Shown: one piece after another, positions 1-9,351 of the stretch
Numbering within the stretch: position 1 is the stretch's first letter
Layout of the letters: every line of letters starts with the position of its first letter
NCBI RefSeq assembly: GCF_900660745.1
Contig: NZ_LR215048.1
Span: 1,819,100-1,883,099 of the forward strand
DNA length: 64,000 nt
DNA from: Haploplasma axanthum
GTDB lineage: Bacteria; Bacillota_I; Bacilli_A; Acholeplasmatales; Acholeplasmataceae
Reading direction: 5' to 3'
Made by a program: the position numbers and the translations under genes
The notes under the pieces: generated by a model
Seen by the model: only the letters and a program-made list of their open reading frames with translations
Databases searched by the model: none
Told to the model about the DNA's origin: nothing

Positions 1-849
1 TTCATCGTTATAAAGTTTAGGTACTAACCCCTTATTTTCTAACTCATCTAAAACTGATTTAACATTCAAATTTATGCCTTCAAAATCAAGGATATTTTCT
101 AAATTATAACGATATTTTCTACGATATGTTTTTCTTACACCAATAGCTAAATCATAGTCGAATTTTGGAACACTTTGCCCACCATGTTGATCATTTTGGT
201 TTGACTGTATTGCAATACATGCAAGTGCAGCATACGTTTTAATATCTTGTGGTTCACGCACAGATCCATGGCCTGTTTGAAAACCATTTGTAAAGAGTTT
301 AGTTAAGTCGATTTGACAACATGTCATAGTCATTGTTAAAAAGTCTAAGTCATGTATATGGATATCTCCTTGTTCATGAGCTTTTGCATGTTCTGGTTTT
401 AAAACAAAGGTTTTATTAAACTCTTTTGCTCCTTCACTTCCATATTTAAGCATCGCTCCCATAGGTGTATCACTATTAATGTTGGCATTTTCTCTTTTTA
501 AATCTGAATCATCGCTCTTTGAAAAAGTAATGTCATGAAAAGTCTTCATTAAGCGGTTTTGTTGGTCTCTTATTCTACTTCTTTCTTCTCTATATAGAAT
601 ATAAGCCTTAGCAACTTCCTTCATTTGATATTGAATTAGAATCTCCTCAACAATATCTTGAATATCTTCAACCGAAGGCACTTGATCTTTATATCTTGTA
701 TGAGCAGTATCAATCACTTTAGTTGTTAATTCTACTGCTTTTTTACTATCACCGTTAATTGATTCAATTGCTTTTTGAATTGCAGATCTAATTTTAAGTG
801 AATCAAACGGAACCTCTCTTCCATCTCTTTTTCTTATTTTTTTAATCAT
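1..849 (-). CDS. nrdD: anaerobic ribonucleoside-triphosphate reductase (5' part, runs off window)
   Basis: Class III ribonucleotide reductase, a glycyl-radical enzyme that reduces ribonucleoside triphosphates without oxygen. The 283 residues visible start with an ATP-cone regulatory domain (MIKKIRKRDGREVPFD, about residues 1-95). The start of the catalytic barrel follows, with family stretches such as HIHDLDF, TMTCCQIDL, TGHGSVREPQ and QSNQNDQHGGQS. The start at 849 is preceded by a strong G-run ribosome site (GGGGGG, six bases upstream). The C-terminal part with the glycyl-radical loop and zinc cysteines lies outside the window. It sits downstream of the pho operon but is separated from it by a hairpin and about 150 bp, so it is probably a separate unit. 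The activase nrdG is not visible. It implies at least facultative anaerobic growth. Confidence 0.93.
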   Translation of the reverse strand, partial: MIKKIRKRDGREVPFDSLKIRSAIQKAIESINGDSKKAVELTTKVIDTAHTRYKDQVPSVEDIQDIVEEILIQYQMKEVAKAYILYREERSRIRDQQNRLMKTFHDITFSKSDDSDLKRENANINSDTPMGAMLKYGSEGAKEFNKTFVLKPEHAKAHEQGDIHIHDLDFLTMTMTCCQIDLTKLFTNGFQTGHGSVREPQDIKTYAALACIAIQSNQNDQHGGQSVPKFDYDLAIGVRKTYRRKYRYNLENILDFEGINLNVKSVLDELENKGLVPKLYNDE

Positions 850-956
850 ATTTTTTCCCCCCAACATTTTTTGTAAATCAATTATAAGTCATTTAGACTA
901 GATATACAAGGGCAAAATTATGTTTACATCATTTTCATTTTCAAATGAAAAGACAT

Positions 957-985
957 GAAAAAAAACCATTTATTCTTTCATAAAT
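957..985 (-). terminator. terminator after phoR
   Basis: On the minus strand, just past the phoR stop, a short ATTTAT/ATAAAT hairpin with a purine loop is followed by GG and a run of eight T. The stem is short and AT-only, so termination may be leaky. A second inverted repeat (TTTTCATTT/AAATGAAAA, 932-951) lies just beyond it. Confidence 0.5.
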
Positions 986-997
986 AAGCTTCCAATT

Positions 998-2098
998 TCA
1001 TTTAAATTTAACTGTTATTGTTGTACCTTTATTAATCTCTGATTCTACCTCAATTTTGCCATGATATTTAATCATAATATGCTTAACAATGGCAAGTCCA
1101 AGACCAGTTCCTGGCTCTAATCGTCCTTTATCTATTCGATAGAAACGTTCAAAGATTCTTTGATGGTGTTCTGGAGCAATTCCTATTCCATTATCTTTAA
1201 CTGTAAAGACTATTTCATTTAATTTATTTTTATATAGATTAATAAAAATACTACTATTTTTCGGACTATACTTAATTGCATTTTCAATTAAATTCTTAAA
1301 TAGTTTATTCATATCAAGTAAAACTGCTTCATATTTAACATCTGTTGTTTGATAATTAACCTTAATATTTTTATCAACGATAAATCGATCAAGTGTTTCT
1401 AACGTATCTTCTAAAACACGTTTTAGTGCCACAGTTTCTTTATTCTCATCATTTGGAACTGCTTCTAATCTTGATAAAGTTGACATATCATCAACTAGTA
1501 ATGACATATGATTAGCTTGTTTATAGATTCTATTTATTATATCTTTATAGTCATTTTCTTCGACCATATCAAGTGAAACTAACTCACTATAACCAAGAAT
1601 TGCAGTCAAAGGTGATTTTAATTCATGTGATGCATGAGCAAAGAAATCTTTTTTTGTTTGCTCAACTACTCTAGTTTCTGTTACATTTTTTAAAATAACA
1701 ATAATAGCAACATCTTGATTTCCACTTTTGGGACGATCTTTAATCGAATATACATTAACAGCATAGATATCACGTTTGTAATTAATATCAAATAATGAAT
1801 AATCAATTTTATTTTCAATAGCATGTTTAATTTTGTCATTTTTTAAAATCGCTTCAGCATCTAATCCTATACTTTTATTATCAAGTGATAAAACTTCTGC
1901 TGCATCTTTATTATAAAAAAGTAGTTTGCTTTGATCATTAAATAAAAGAATAGCTTGGTGCATTGTATCAAGAATTTTTTCAAGTTGTTGTTCGATAAGC
2001 AAATTATTCTTATGATTATTAATATTAATTTTATCTCTTAAGAGAAAATATAAAAGAACAAGATTAATTATTAATAAAACAACTGCAACATATATCAT
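998..2098 (-). CDS. phoR: PhoR-like sensor histidine kinase
   Basis: Membrane sensor of the phosphate-starvation two-component system. There is a single N-terminal membrane helix (residues 3-20), a PAS-like domain (about 43-135), a HisKA dimerisation domain with phospho-acceptor His158 in HASHELKSP, and a HATPase domain with N, G1 and G2 boxes (NLIENAIKYSP, KDNGIGI, GTGLGLAI). At 366 residues it lacks the extracytoplasmic sensor loop of longer PhoR proteins. This fits signalling through the PstSCAB/PhoU complex rather than direct ligand sensing. It follows phoP with no gap and is last in the operon. The PhoR assignment rests on the pst-phoU-phoP neighbourhood. Confidence 0.88.
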   Translation of the reverse strand: MIYVAVVLLIINLVLLYFLLRDKININNHKNNLLIEQQLEKILDTMHQAILLFNDQSKLLFYNKDAAEVLSLDNKSIGLDAEAILKNDKIKHAIENKIDYSLFDINYKRDIYAVNVYSIKDRPKSGNQDVAIIVILKNVTETRVVEQTKKDFFAHASHELKSPLTAILGYSELVSLDMVEENDYKDIINRIYKQANHMSLLVDDMSTLSRLEAVPNDENKETVALKRVLEDTLETLDRFIVDKNIKVNYQTTDVKYEAVLLDMNKLFKNLIENAIKYSPKNSSIFINLYKNKLNEIVFTVKDNGIGIAPEHHQRIFERFYRIDKGRLEPGTGLGLAIVKHIMIKYHGKIEVESEINKGTTITVKFK

Positions 2099-2764
2099 CT
2101 ACTCAACCCCTAATTTATATCCAACACCATAAACTGTTTCAATCACTACTTTTGAATTAACATCCGCTAATTTTTTTCTAATTGCTTTAACATGCATATC
2201 TAATGCTCTAGTTTCACCCATAAAACTTGTTCTCCAAACATCAAGAAAAATTTGTTCTTTCGATAAAACTTCATCATTCTTTTTAATTAAGTACATAAAG
2301 ATTTCATACTCTTTATTTGTAAAAATGATTTCTTCACCTGCAGCAATAACTTTATGCTTTTTAGTATCAATCTCAACATCATGATATTTAATGATTTTAT
2401 TGCTTGAAACTTTTCTAAGTTTCGCTTGAATTCTTGAAGTTAATTCTAAAATACCAAAAGGCTTAGTTAAATAGTCATCTGCTCCTGCATCAAGAGCAAT
2501 AACTTTATCCATTTCACTAAATAATGCTGAAACAATAATAATCGGTAATTCTTTATTAGTTTCGCGAACTTTTTTTAATAGTTCTAAACCAGAAGTATCT
2601 GGAAGCATAATGTCTAATAAAATTAGATTAGGCTCTTTTTTTGCATATGCATCAAGAAATTCTTTACCTGTTTGGAACCCTTGTCTTTCCAAACCCATTT
2701 TTTCCAAAGTTTTATCAATAATATAAGATATACTTTGATCGTCTTCAACAAAATAAATTAACAA
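2099..2764 (-). CDS. phoP: PhoP-like OmpR-family response regulator
   Basis: DNA-binding regulator of the phosphate operon. The receiver domain (1-120) has acidic pocket residues Asp8/Asp9, phospho-acceptor Asp51 in LLDIMLPD and conserved Lys101 (LTKPFG). The C-terminal winged helix (about 128-219) ends in the typical RTVYGVGYKL-like pattern (IETVYGVGYKLG). The length of 221 residues is normal for OmpR/PhoB proteins. The stop abuts the phoR start and it lies 12 bp after phoU. Its probable target is the repeat array upstream of pstS at 8187-8214. Confidence 0.9.
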   Translation of the reverse strand: MLIYFVEDDQSISYIIDKTLEKMGLERQGFQTGKEFLDAYAKKEPNLILLDIMLPDTSGLELLKKVRETNKELPIIIVSALFSEMDKVIALDAGADDYLTKPFGILELTSRIQAKLRKVSSNKIIKYHDVEIDTKKHKVIAAGEEIIFTNKEYEIFMYLIKKNDEVLSKEQIFLDVWRTSFMGETRALDMHVKAIRKKLADVNSKVVIETVYGVGYKLGVE

Positions 2765-2776
2765 TTTCGTGCCCTC

Positions 2777-3442
2777 CTAAAATAATGGTGTTGATTTATG
2801 ATTTCCACTTACAATAAATATAATCCATTCACAAATATTAACAGCATGATCTCCAATTCTTTCAATATATTTAGCTACCATTAATAGATATACTGATAAA
2901 TCAGGATCGATTGTTTCTTCTTTTAATTCTTTAACGATTCTTTTAATAATTTTTTGGAATAATTTATCCACTTCATCATCAACAGCAATAACTTTATTTG
3001 CTAATTCGATATTAGTCTTAAATAATGCTTCAACACTGTCTAAAACCATTTTTTTAGCAATCTCAGCCATTTTAACTGTTGTAGGAATTACACGTTCACT
3101 TTTAAGATTAGCAGTATTAATTGTAATCTCTGCTATATCAATAGCATGATCTCCAATTCTTTCTAAATCTGTAATTAATTTTAAAATACCTGTTACTAAT
3201 CTAAGGTCACCTGCAAGTGGTTGTTCCTTCCAAATTATTTTTAATGCTCTTTTAGATATTTCTTCTTCATATCGATCAACAACATCATCTCGCAAAATAA
3301 TTTCTTTTGCTAAGTCAATGTTATTATCTGCAAATGCTTTAATACTATCATTAATATTTTTAATAACCGTATTAGCCATCTCAATTACTTCTTTTTTTAA
3401 TTCATCTACTGCTTCTTGTAGTCCTCTTCTTAGTGCTGTCAT
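2777..3442 (-). CDS. phoU: phosphate transport accessory/regulatory protein PhoU
   Basis: Cytoplasmic helical protein that links the Pst transporter to PhoR and represses signalling when phosphate is plentiful. It shows the two-fold repeat of three-helix bundles. The metal-binding RIGDHA motif occurs twice (LERIGDHAIDIAE and IERIGDHAVNICE). The length, 221 residues, is standard. The ATG at 3442 has a good GGAGGT ribosome site. It lies between pstB and phoP, the usual arrangement. Confidence 0.95.
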   Translation of the reverse strand: MTALRRGLQEAVDELKKEVIEMANTVIKNINDSIKAFADNNIDLAKEIILRDDVVDRYEEEISKRALKIIWKEQPLAGDLRLVTGILKLITDLERIGDHAIDIAEITINTANLKSERVIPTTVKMAEIAKKMVLDSVEALFKTNIELANKVIAVDDEVDKLFQKIIKRIVKELKEETIDPDLSVYLLMVAKYIERIGDHAVNICEWIIFIVSGNHKSTPLF

Positions 3443-3465
3443 ATAGATACCTCCATTATATCATA

Positions 3466-4221
3466 TTAACCAAAGCGTCCAGTAATATAACTTTCAGTTT
3501 GTTCTTTTTTAGGATTCGAAAAGATAACTGATGTTTCATCAAACTCAATCAACTCTCCTAATAAGAAAAATGCTGTTTTATCTGAAATCCTTGCTGCCTG
3601 TTGCATATTATGAGTAACGATAATAATTGTATAATCTTTTTTCAAATCATTAATTAAATCTTCTATCTTTTGCGTAGCAATTGGATCCAATGCACTAGTT
3701 GGTTCATCCATAAGAATAACTTCTGGATTCATAGCAAGTGTTCTTGCTATACAAAGTCTTTGTTGCTGACCACCTGAAAGCTTCATTGCTGATTCATGTG
3801 TACGATCACTAACTTCTTCCCATAATGCGGCTTGTTTTAACGCTTTTTCAACAATTTCTGTTAATACTTTCTTATTTTTAATTCCTTGTCTTCTAGGTCC
3901 ATAAGCAACATTGTCAAAAATGCTCATTGGAAAAGGATTTGGTTTTTGAAATACCATTCCAACTTTAGTTCTTAAACTTATTACATCAAACTTTTTGTCG
4001 TAAATATCATCATCATGATATTTAATTAATCCTTCAATTCTAGCATCTTCAATTAAATCATTCATTCTATTCAAACTTCTTAAAAAACTTGATTTACCAC
4101 AACCTGAAGGTCCAATAAATGCTGTTACTTCTTTTTCTTTAATTTCCATATTAATATTAATTAATGCTTGTTTATTTCCATAATATAGATTCATATTCTC
4201 AATTATAAATGTTTTTTTCAT
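3466..4221 (-). CDS. pstB: phosphate ABC transporter ATP-binding protein
   Basis: ATPase of the high-affinity phosphate importer. Walker A is GPSGCGKS (residues 37-44), the signature is LSGGQQQR and Walker B is [12 protein letters not shown]. The Q-loop segment [13 protein letters not shown] and the early [10 protein letters not shown] stretch are characteristic of PstB. The length is 251 residues. It is coupled to pstA (6-bp gap) and to phoU (23-bp gap). Confidence 0.96.
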   Translation of the reverse strand: MKKTFIIENMNLYYGNKQALININMEIKEKEVTAFIGPSGCGKSSFLRSLNRMNDLIEDARIEGLIKYHDDDIYDKKFDVISLRTKVGMVFQKPNPFPMSIFDNVAYGPRRQGIKNKKVLTEIVEKALKQAALWEEVSDRTHESAMKLSGGQQQRLCIARTLAMNPEVILMDEPTSALDPIATQKIEDLINDLKKDYTIIIVTHNMQQAARISDKTAFFLLGELIEFDETSVIFSNPKKEQTESYITGRFG

Positions 4222-4227
4222 TTTTGA

Positions 4228-5439
4228 CTACCCCCTGAATTTTTTCTCTAATCTGCTTGAGATTAGTTTTACAAGTAGATTTAATACTAATACCATTGCA
4301 AGGATAATAATTGCAATACTTGCTGCTACTTCAACATTCGGCGTTTCTTTGTTCATTACTGACCAAATATGTACTGCTAATGATGTTCCTTTACCACTTA
4401 TCTTTATATTATCATTAATTACTGTTCCTATCGCATAAATTAATGCTGCTGATTCACCAATTACTCTTCCTATTGTTAAAAGTGCTGCTGATAAGATACC
4501 AGGTAATGCATTTGGAAGAATTACTTTAAAGGTTGTTTGTATTTCATTTGCTCCAAGAGCAAGTGATGCTAATTTATAATCTTTTGGAACAACATCTAAT
4601 GCTGATTCGGTTGCTTTAATAACAACCGGCAACACCATAATTGATAATGTTAAAGCTCCAGATAAAATATTACCACCTATCTCATTTGTTGAAATAATTT
4701 GTTTTGAAACAGGGATTAATAATGCAGCACCCAACAATCCATAAATAATTGATGGAATCCCTGTTAACATATCAATAAATGATCTTAAGATATTAATGAA
4801 TTTACCTCTAGGTGCAATTTCATGTAAATATACTGCTGTTAAGATACCGATTGGTAATCCTATTGCTAGTGTCAAAATAACAAGATAAAACGTTGTAACA
4901 ATTGATCCTCTAATTCCTCCACCTTCATTTGATAATGACCAACTATTAATTATTCTTGCTTGATCAAGTTTTGTTGCAACATTAACAGCTCCTTCTCTTG
5001 CAAAAATATAATCAGTACTCCCAATATCATTAGTAAAATCAATATATGTTGTAAAATAGAAACCTTGATTAACAGATGTTTTTTCCCCATTCTCAACTAA
5101 CAACATTTCTTTAAGTGGAGAATTAGGATCAATATAGATAATTTCTATTATAACTTCTTTTGAAATATTAACTGAATCCTTAAAAGCAATCCCATAACGA
5201 TTTGAGAAAAATTCATAATTACCTTTATTCTCAAATTTTTTATCATAATTATTCTCATTAGATTTCACAATATAACTTTCTTCTTTATTATCACTAGTTA
5301 TAAATTTCCAACTAAGATTTTTACTTCCTTTTGAAAAAATAAAGAAAATAATTGCAAATAATATCACAACAGAAATTGCTGATGCTAAATATGTAATTAC
5401 TTGTAGTATTCCATCATACACTTTTCTTTTAGTTTTCAT
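4228..5439 (-). CDS. pstA: phosphate ABC transporter permease PstA
   Basis: Inner permease subunit. After the first membrane helix (about 16-36) there is an unusually long extracytoplasmic loop of roughly 130 residues (about 37-175). Five more helices follow. The binding-protein-dependent transport segment (GIPSIIYGLLGAALL, then ATESALDVVPKDYKLASLALGA, the EAA-type coupling loop) identifies the family. At 403 residues it is about 100 longer than typical PstA because of this loop. The loop may contact the enlarged PstS-like protein, which is my inference. It overlaps pstC by 11 nt. Confidence 0.92.
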   Translation of the reverse strand: MKTKRKVYDGILQVITYLASAISVVILFAIIFFIFSKGSKNLSWKFITSDNKEESYIVKSNENNYDKKFENKGNYEFFSNRYGIAFKDSVNISKEVIIEIIYIDPNSPLKEMLLVENGEKTSVNQGFYFTTYIDFTNDIGSTDYIFAREGAVNVATKLDQARIINSWSLSNEGGGIRGSIVTTFYLVILTLAIGLPIGILTAVYLHEIAPRGKFINILRSFIDMLTGIPSIIYGLLGAALLIPVSKQIISTNEIGGNILSGALTLSIMVLPVVIKATESALDVVPKDYKLASLALGANEIQTTFKVILPNALPGILSAALLTIGRVIGESAALIYAIGTVINDNIKISGKGTSLAVHIWSVMNKETPNVEVAASIAIIILAMVLVLNLLVKLISSRLEKKFRG

Positions 5440-6352
5440 ATTTACTACTTATCCTCTTTCTTACATAATTTAAAATAAAGTTTACTAATAAAATGATTGT
5501 TATTAAAACTAAACCAATTGAAAATCTTATATCATAGTCTAATCCTTCAGTTTCTTTAAATCCCATTAAGATTGTTGAAGTTAATGTTCTTGTTGGATCA
5601 AAGAGTGAAAAACTAGGACCACTTGGAATGTTACCAGCAACTAAAGAAATAGCAGTTGCCTCTCCTAAAGCACGACCTACCCCTAAGATAATTCCAGCAA
5701 AAATCCCTGGAACAGCAGCTTTTAATGTGATATTAAACATTGTTTGGGTTTTACTTGTTCCAAGAGCGAGTGAACCTTCTTCAATATTACTTGGAACGGA
5801 TTTAATTGCTGTAATAGATAACATTGTTATTGTTGGTAATATCATCATTGTTAAAACAATCACACTCGATAATACCGATAACCCACCAGCAGTTGATATT
5901 CCAAACTTATCAGCAATGTTTTTAACTAAAACTGTAATATATCCTGAACCAAAAACCCCAAAGATAATTGAGGGAATTGCTGCTAAAACTTCAACGACTG
6001 TTGTTAATGTTTTACCTATTACTTTAGGTGCTATTTTAGCGATAAAAAGGGCTGTTAACACACTAATTGGAACACTAATTAATACTGATAAAAAAACAAC
6101 ATACAACGTATTTATAATTATAAATCCTATTTGATAGTTTGTTTGACTATAACTAGTTCCTCTTATAAATTTTAAAAAATCAACTCTATTATCACCATAT
6201 ACATTAGTAAATGGTCTAATACCATGACTTGCGATTTGCCAAATAATTAAAATGATTATAGAAGCGGATAAAACAGTCGCGAGTAATAAGATACTCTTGA
6301 CTGTTATATTCATTATTTTATTTATTTTTACATTTTTACTTTCAACGTTCAT
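5429..6352 (-). CDS. pstC: phosphate ABC transporter permease PstC
   Basis: Second permease subunit of the importer. It has six predicted membrane helices, the LAAIPSIIFGVFGSGY stretch and the coupling loop SVPSNIEEGSLALGTSKTQT, all standard for PstC. The length, 307 residues, is normal. The start codon overlaps the pstS stop (ATGA at 6349-6352) and the end overlaps pstA, so translation of the three genes is probably coupled. Confidence 0.93.
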   Translation of the reverse strand: MNVESKNVKINKIMNITVKSILLLATVLSASIIILIIWQIASHGIRPFTNVYGDNRVDFLKFIRGTSYSQTNYQIGFIIINTLYVVFLSVLISVPISVLTALFIAKIAPKVIGKTLTTVVEVLAAIPSIIFGVFGSGYITVLVKNIADKFGISTAGGLSVLSSVIVLTMMILPTITMLSITAIKSVPSNIEEGSLALGTSKTQTMFNITLKAAVPGIFAGIILGVGRALGEATAISLVAGNIPSGPSFSLFDPTRTLTSTILMGFKETEGLDYDIRFSIGLVLITIILLVNFILNYVRKRISSKYEN

Positions 6353-8124
6353 CTAATAACCTCTAACCAATTTTTTAATTCGCCTTGATAAATTTGTTTT
6401 AATACTTGGCTAGTAATATTATCTAATGGATTTTTCACATTTACTGCTGCAACTACTGCATCCCATGCTAATTGTCCAAATGTACCTTCAACTCCCGCTT
6501 CTGTGTCTTTAAAGGCACGTGAGGCAAATCCAATATGTAATGCCGAATCACTATCTTTTCCACTACCTTGAGTATTCTTATAAGCATCGCCTGAACCACT
6601 ATGACTATGTTCTGCTTTAAAGTTACCTGCTTTAGCACTAAAGTCTTTACTTAATTCTTTAGCTATTGATTCAACTGATGTTGATCCACCAAAGATTACT
6701 GTTACATCTTTATTATCTTTGTTTGCAACAGGGTATTCTGATTTAATACTTTCCCATGTTGGTGCCGCAGGATTAACATCAATTATTCCACCTTTTGATT
6801 TAATAATTAATTCTGCATCTTTTGTTCCCATATATGCTACAAATGCTTTTGCTAATTTATCTGCATCTGTTACATCATTACTTGTAACAATATACATGAA
6901 TGGTCTTTTAAGTCCATATGTGTTATTTAATACGTTTGCTTCATTAGCTTCTACACCATTGAATTTTAAACCTTTTAGTCCAGATGTTGCTAAACTTGTT
7001 AATGAAATATAGCCAATACCTTTATCATCATTTTTAAGTTTAGTAATCATATCACCATTACCATCAGTAATTAAAACACCTTTAACTAGTATTTCATCAT
7101 CTTTAATTGCATCTGCAAAATCAATTGCTGTAAAGAATGCGTCTCTTGTTCCTGATGCTGTATCTCTTGTATAAACTTTAACTTCACCATTAAATACTTC
7201 TTTTTCAACTACATCAGCCCATTTTGCTGTATCACCTTTATAAACTTCTTTAGCTTGTTCTGGAGTAATTGAATTTAATTTGTTTTTTGAATTAACAACA
7301 ATAACTACTGCGTCAAATGCTAATTGACCAAAAGTTCCAACAGCCCCTGCTTCATCTGCTTTAAATCCACGTGAAGCAAATCCAATGTGTAATGCTGAAT
7401 CGCCATCTTTTCCACTACCTTGAGTATTCTTATAAGCATCACCTGAACCTGTATGTTTATGTTCTGCTTTAAAGTTACCAGCTTTTGAACTAAAATCTTT
7501 ACTTAATTCTTTAGCTATTGATTCAACTGATGTTGATCCACCAAAGATTACTGTTACATCTTTATTATCTTTGTTTGCAACTGTATGTTGTGATTTAATA
7601 CTTTCCCATGTTGGTGCATTTGCATCTACTTCAATAATTCCACCTTTTGATTTAATAATTGTTTCTGCATCTTTCGTTCCCATATAAGCAACGAATGCTT
7701 TTGCTAATTTGTCAGCATCTGTTGTATCATTACTTGTAACAATGTAATTAAAAGGTCTTTTCAGTGCATATGATCCATTTAAGACATTTTGTTCTGTAGC
7801 TTCAACACCGTTAAATTTCAAGCCTTTTAATTCTGATGTTGCTAAACTTGTTAATGAAATATAACCAATACCATTTTCATCATTTTTGATTTTTGAAATC
7901 ATATCGCCATTACCATCAACAATTAAAACACCATTAACTAATTTTTGATCATCTTTGATTGCATCTGTAAAATCAATTGCTGTGAAGAATGCATCTCTTG
8001 TTCCTGATGCTGTATCTCTTGTATAAACTGTTATTTTATCATCTTTAGGGCTATTATCATTTGTACATGCCACTAAAGTAACTCCCAATAATACTGTAAA
8101 TAAAATCGCAAATATTTTTCTCAT
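6349..8124 (-). CDS. pstS: PstS-type phosphate-binding lipoprotein with duplicated, permuted domains
   Basis: Phosphate-binding lipoprotein, first gene of the pst operon. The signal peptide ends in lipobox LVAC with Cys20. The mature part is about twice the usual size (591 residues) and consists of four half-domains in the order C-N-C-N. The C-terminal-type half (VYTRDTASGTRDAFF, phosphate-loop SGTRD at 40-44) comes first. Next is an N-terminal-type half (VTVIFGGSTSVESIAKEL to the IYKGDTAKW-like segment). Both are then repeated with high identity. The middle N-C pair looks like an ordinary PstS. The outer C and N halves would have to pair with each other. The protein ends exactly at a half-domain boundary. 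The ATG at 8124 is preceded by GAGGT. An out-of-phase tandem duplication is the simplest origin. Confidence 0.88.
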   Translation of the reverse strand: MRKIFAILFTVLLGVTLVACTNDNSPKDDKITVYTRDTASGTRDAFFTAIDFTDAIKDDQKLVNGVLIVDGNGDMISKIKNDENGIGYISLTSLATSELKGLKFNGVEATEQNVLNGSYALKRPFNYIVTSNDTTDADKLAKAFVAYMGTKDAETIIKSKGGIIEVDANAPTWESIKSQHTVANKDNKDVTVIFGGSTSVESIAKELSKDFSSKAGNFKAEHKHTGSGDAYKNTQGSGKDGDSALHIGFASRGFKADEAGAVGTFGQLAFDAVVIVVNSKNKLNSITPEQAKEVYKGDTAKWADVVEKEVFNGEVKVYTRDTASGTRDAFFTAIDFADAIKDDEILVKGVLITDGNGDMITKLKNDDKGIGYISLTSLATSGLKGLKFNGVEANEANVLNNTYGLKRPFMYIVTSNDVTDADKLAKAFVAYMGTKDAELIIKSKGGIIDVNPAAPTWESIKSEYPVANKDNKDVTVIFGGSTSVESIAKELSKDFSAKAGNFKAEHSHSGSGDAYKNTQGSGKDSDSALHIGFASRAFKDTEAGVEGTFGQLAWDAVVAAVNVKNPLDNITSQVLKQIYQGELKNWLEVIR

Positions 8125-8149
8125 CTGAAATTACCTCACTTTCACATAT

Positions 8150-8214
8150 ATTATAATTTTTATTTTTTTTTGAAACTATCATGTTGTGTAAGTAGTTTGT
8201 AAAAATCATGTAAA
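8150..8214 (-). promoter_or_regulatory. pst operon promoter with Pho box
   Basis: On the minus strand, three direct repeats TTTACA, TTTACA and CTTACA occur at exact 11-bp steps (plus-strand 8209-8214, 8198-8203, 8187-8192). This matches the TT(A/T/C)ACA-type PhoP box known from Bacillus. Downstream is a perfect -10 TATAAT (8150-8155) with no good -35. That is the expected layout for an activator-dependent promoter, with PhoP bound over the -35 side. Confidence 0.75.
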
Positions 8215-8233
8215 GGTTTTCATTAACTATTCT

Positions 8234-8269
8234 AAAAAAAACGATCAAATCAATTAAGATTCAATCGTT
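8234..8269 (-). terminator. terminator after the 333-residue membrane protein gene
   Basis: Minus-strand hairpin with 12-bp arms (AACGATTGAATC against GATTTGATCGTT, two G-U pairs) and loop TTAATT, followed by a T run. It isolates the pst operon from its upstream neighbour. Confidence 0.85.
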
Positions 8270-8275
8270 ATTTTC

Positions 8276-9277
8276 TTATTTACTGTTTTTATTTTCATTC
8301 TTTTTTAAATCATTTATATGTTTTTCAACAAATCGTACTGCTTCATCAAATGATTTAACATCAATTTGTTTTACTCCTAATAATTCCCAATAACTAACTT
8401 TGTTATCATCATATCCAAATGATGGCCATGAAGATAACATTTCTTCAATTATGAAGAATATTCCTTCATGTTCATATGGTTTAATTCGATATATTGATTC
8501 TTCATCATAATAGAATGTTGGATCATTATATTTTTCTTTATTATTTTCATAATATGCTTGAATATATTCATAGTTCTTCTTCATATCAGTATTTGCATTA
8601 GTATCAATATCATTAAATCTTAGTTTATAAAAATCAGCATGTCTTACTGCAAAAGCAATTTTTTCAGAATCACCAACTATTTTATATGCAATTAAAAATT
8701 TGAATGTTTTTCCTTTAACATAAATAATTTCATCACTTTCATATTCTCGATTATCAATACTTAAAATAATTCTTTTATCAATAACTTCGTAATTATTATT
8801 ATCAAGAATATTAACTCCATTTAAGTAGTACTCATCACCAACTAATACTCCTAGATATCTTTTAGTAATTTTGTTATTAAAGTTTTTATCATCTCTGAAT
8901 AAACTTTTATATAAAACTATAAAACCAGAAAGTACTAAAAGGTATACAACACCAATAATAATAACAAAGTAGTTTTTCAATAATACTCCTGAAACTATTA
9001 TTCCTAAACTTAATAATAAAACAATACTTATAATTGTATATCTAAAACCTTTTTTAGCTACTAATTCTAAAATAGATCTATTTTTAATTTTCAAGAAGTA
9101 TTGAACTAATGATGCAATACCAATAATAACAAATAAAGGAACCATTGAAAATCCCATAACAAGATTATCAGTTTTAGTTCTTGAATTCTTATCAGATACT
9201 ATAAGTACTAAAATAATTATTGCAAGGATTATATATAGTATTCCTGTATATAGGAATGTTTTAATTTTTCTTTTCAT
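8276..9277 (-). CDS. membrane protein of unknown function
   Basis: I do not recognise this 333-residue protein. The N-terminal ~130 residues contain four hydrophobic helices (about 8-28, 40-62, 78-100, 103-124). The rest is a charged, probably cytoplasmic domain rich in Asp, Asn, Lys and Tyr, ending in a Lys/Asn tail. There is no signal peptide with a cleavage site and no catalytic motif that I can see. It is a single-gene unit with its own terminator, lying between the ABC exporter genes and the pst operon. Confidence 0.75.
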   Translation of the reverse strand: MKRKIKTFLYTGILYIILAIIILVLIVSDKNSRTKTDNLVMGFSMVPLFVIIGIASLVQYFLKIKNRSILELVAKKGFRYTIISIVLLLSLGIIVSGVLLKNYFVIIIGVVYLLVLSGFIVLYKSLFRDDKNFNNKITKRYLGVLVGDEYYLNGVNILDNNNYEVIDKRIILSIDNREYESDEIIYVKGKTFKFLIAYKIVGDSEKIAFAVRHADFYKLRFNDIDTNANTDMKKNYEYIQAYYENNKEKYNDPTFYYDEESIYRIKPYEHEGIFFIIEEMLSSWPSFGYDDNKVSYWELLGVKQIDVKSFDEAVRFVEKHINDLKKNENKNSK

Positions 9278-9306
9278 TATTTCACCTTTTTCTTATATTT
9301 ATATTT

Positions 9307-9334
9307 TAAAAAATGAAAGACCTTAAATCTTTCA
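9307..9334 (-). terminator. terminator after ABC exporter operon
   Basis: Minus-strand TGAAAGA/TCTTTCA hairpin (7 bp, loop TTTAAGG) followed by ATTTTTT. It lies 18 bp past the stop of the second exporter gene. Confidence 0.8.
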
Positions 9335-9351
9335 CTCTTTAAAATAATCAA

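Noticed and set aside
5628..6134. 168-codon plus-strand open frame inside pstC
   Set aside because: Antisense shadow of a membrane-protein gene; no start signals and no domain.
8057..8248. 63-codon minus-strand frame over the pst promoter
   Set aside because: It covers the Pho box and the pstS start in another frame and has no ribosome site.
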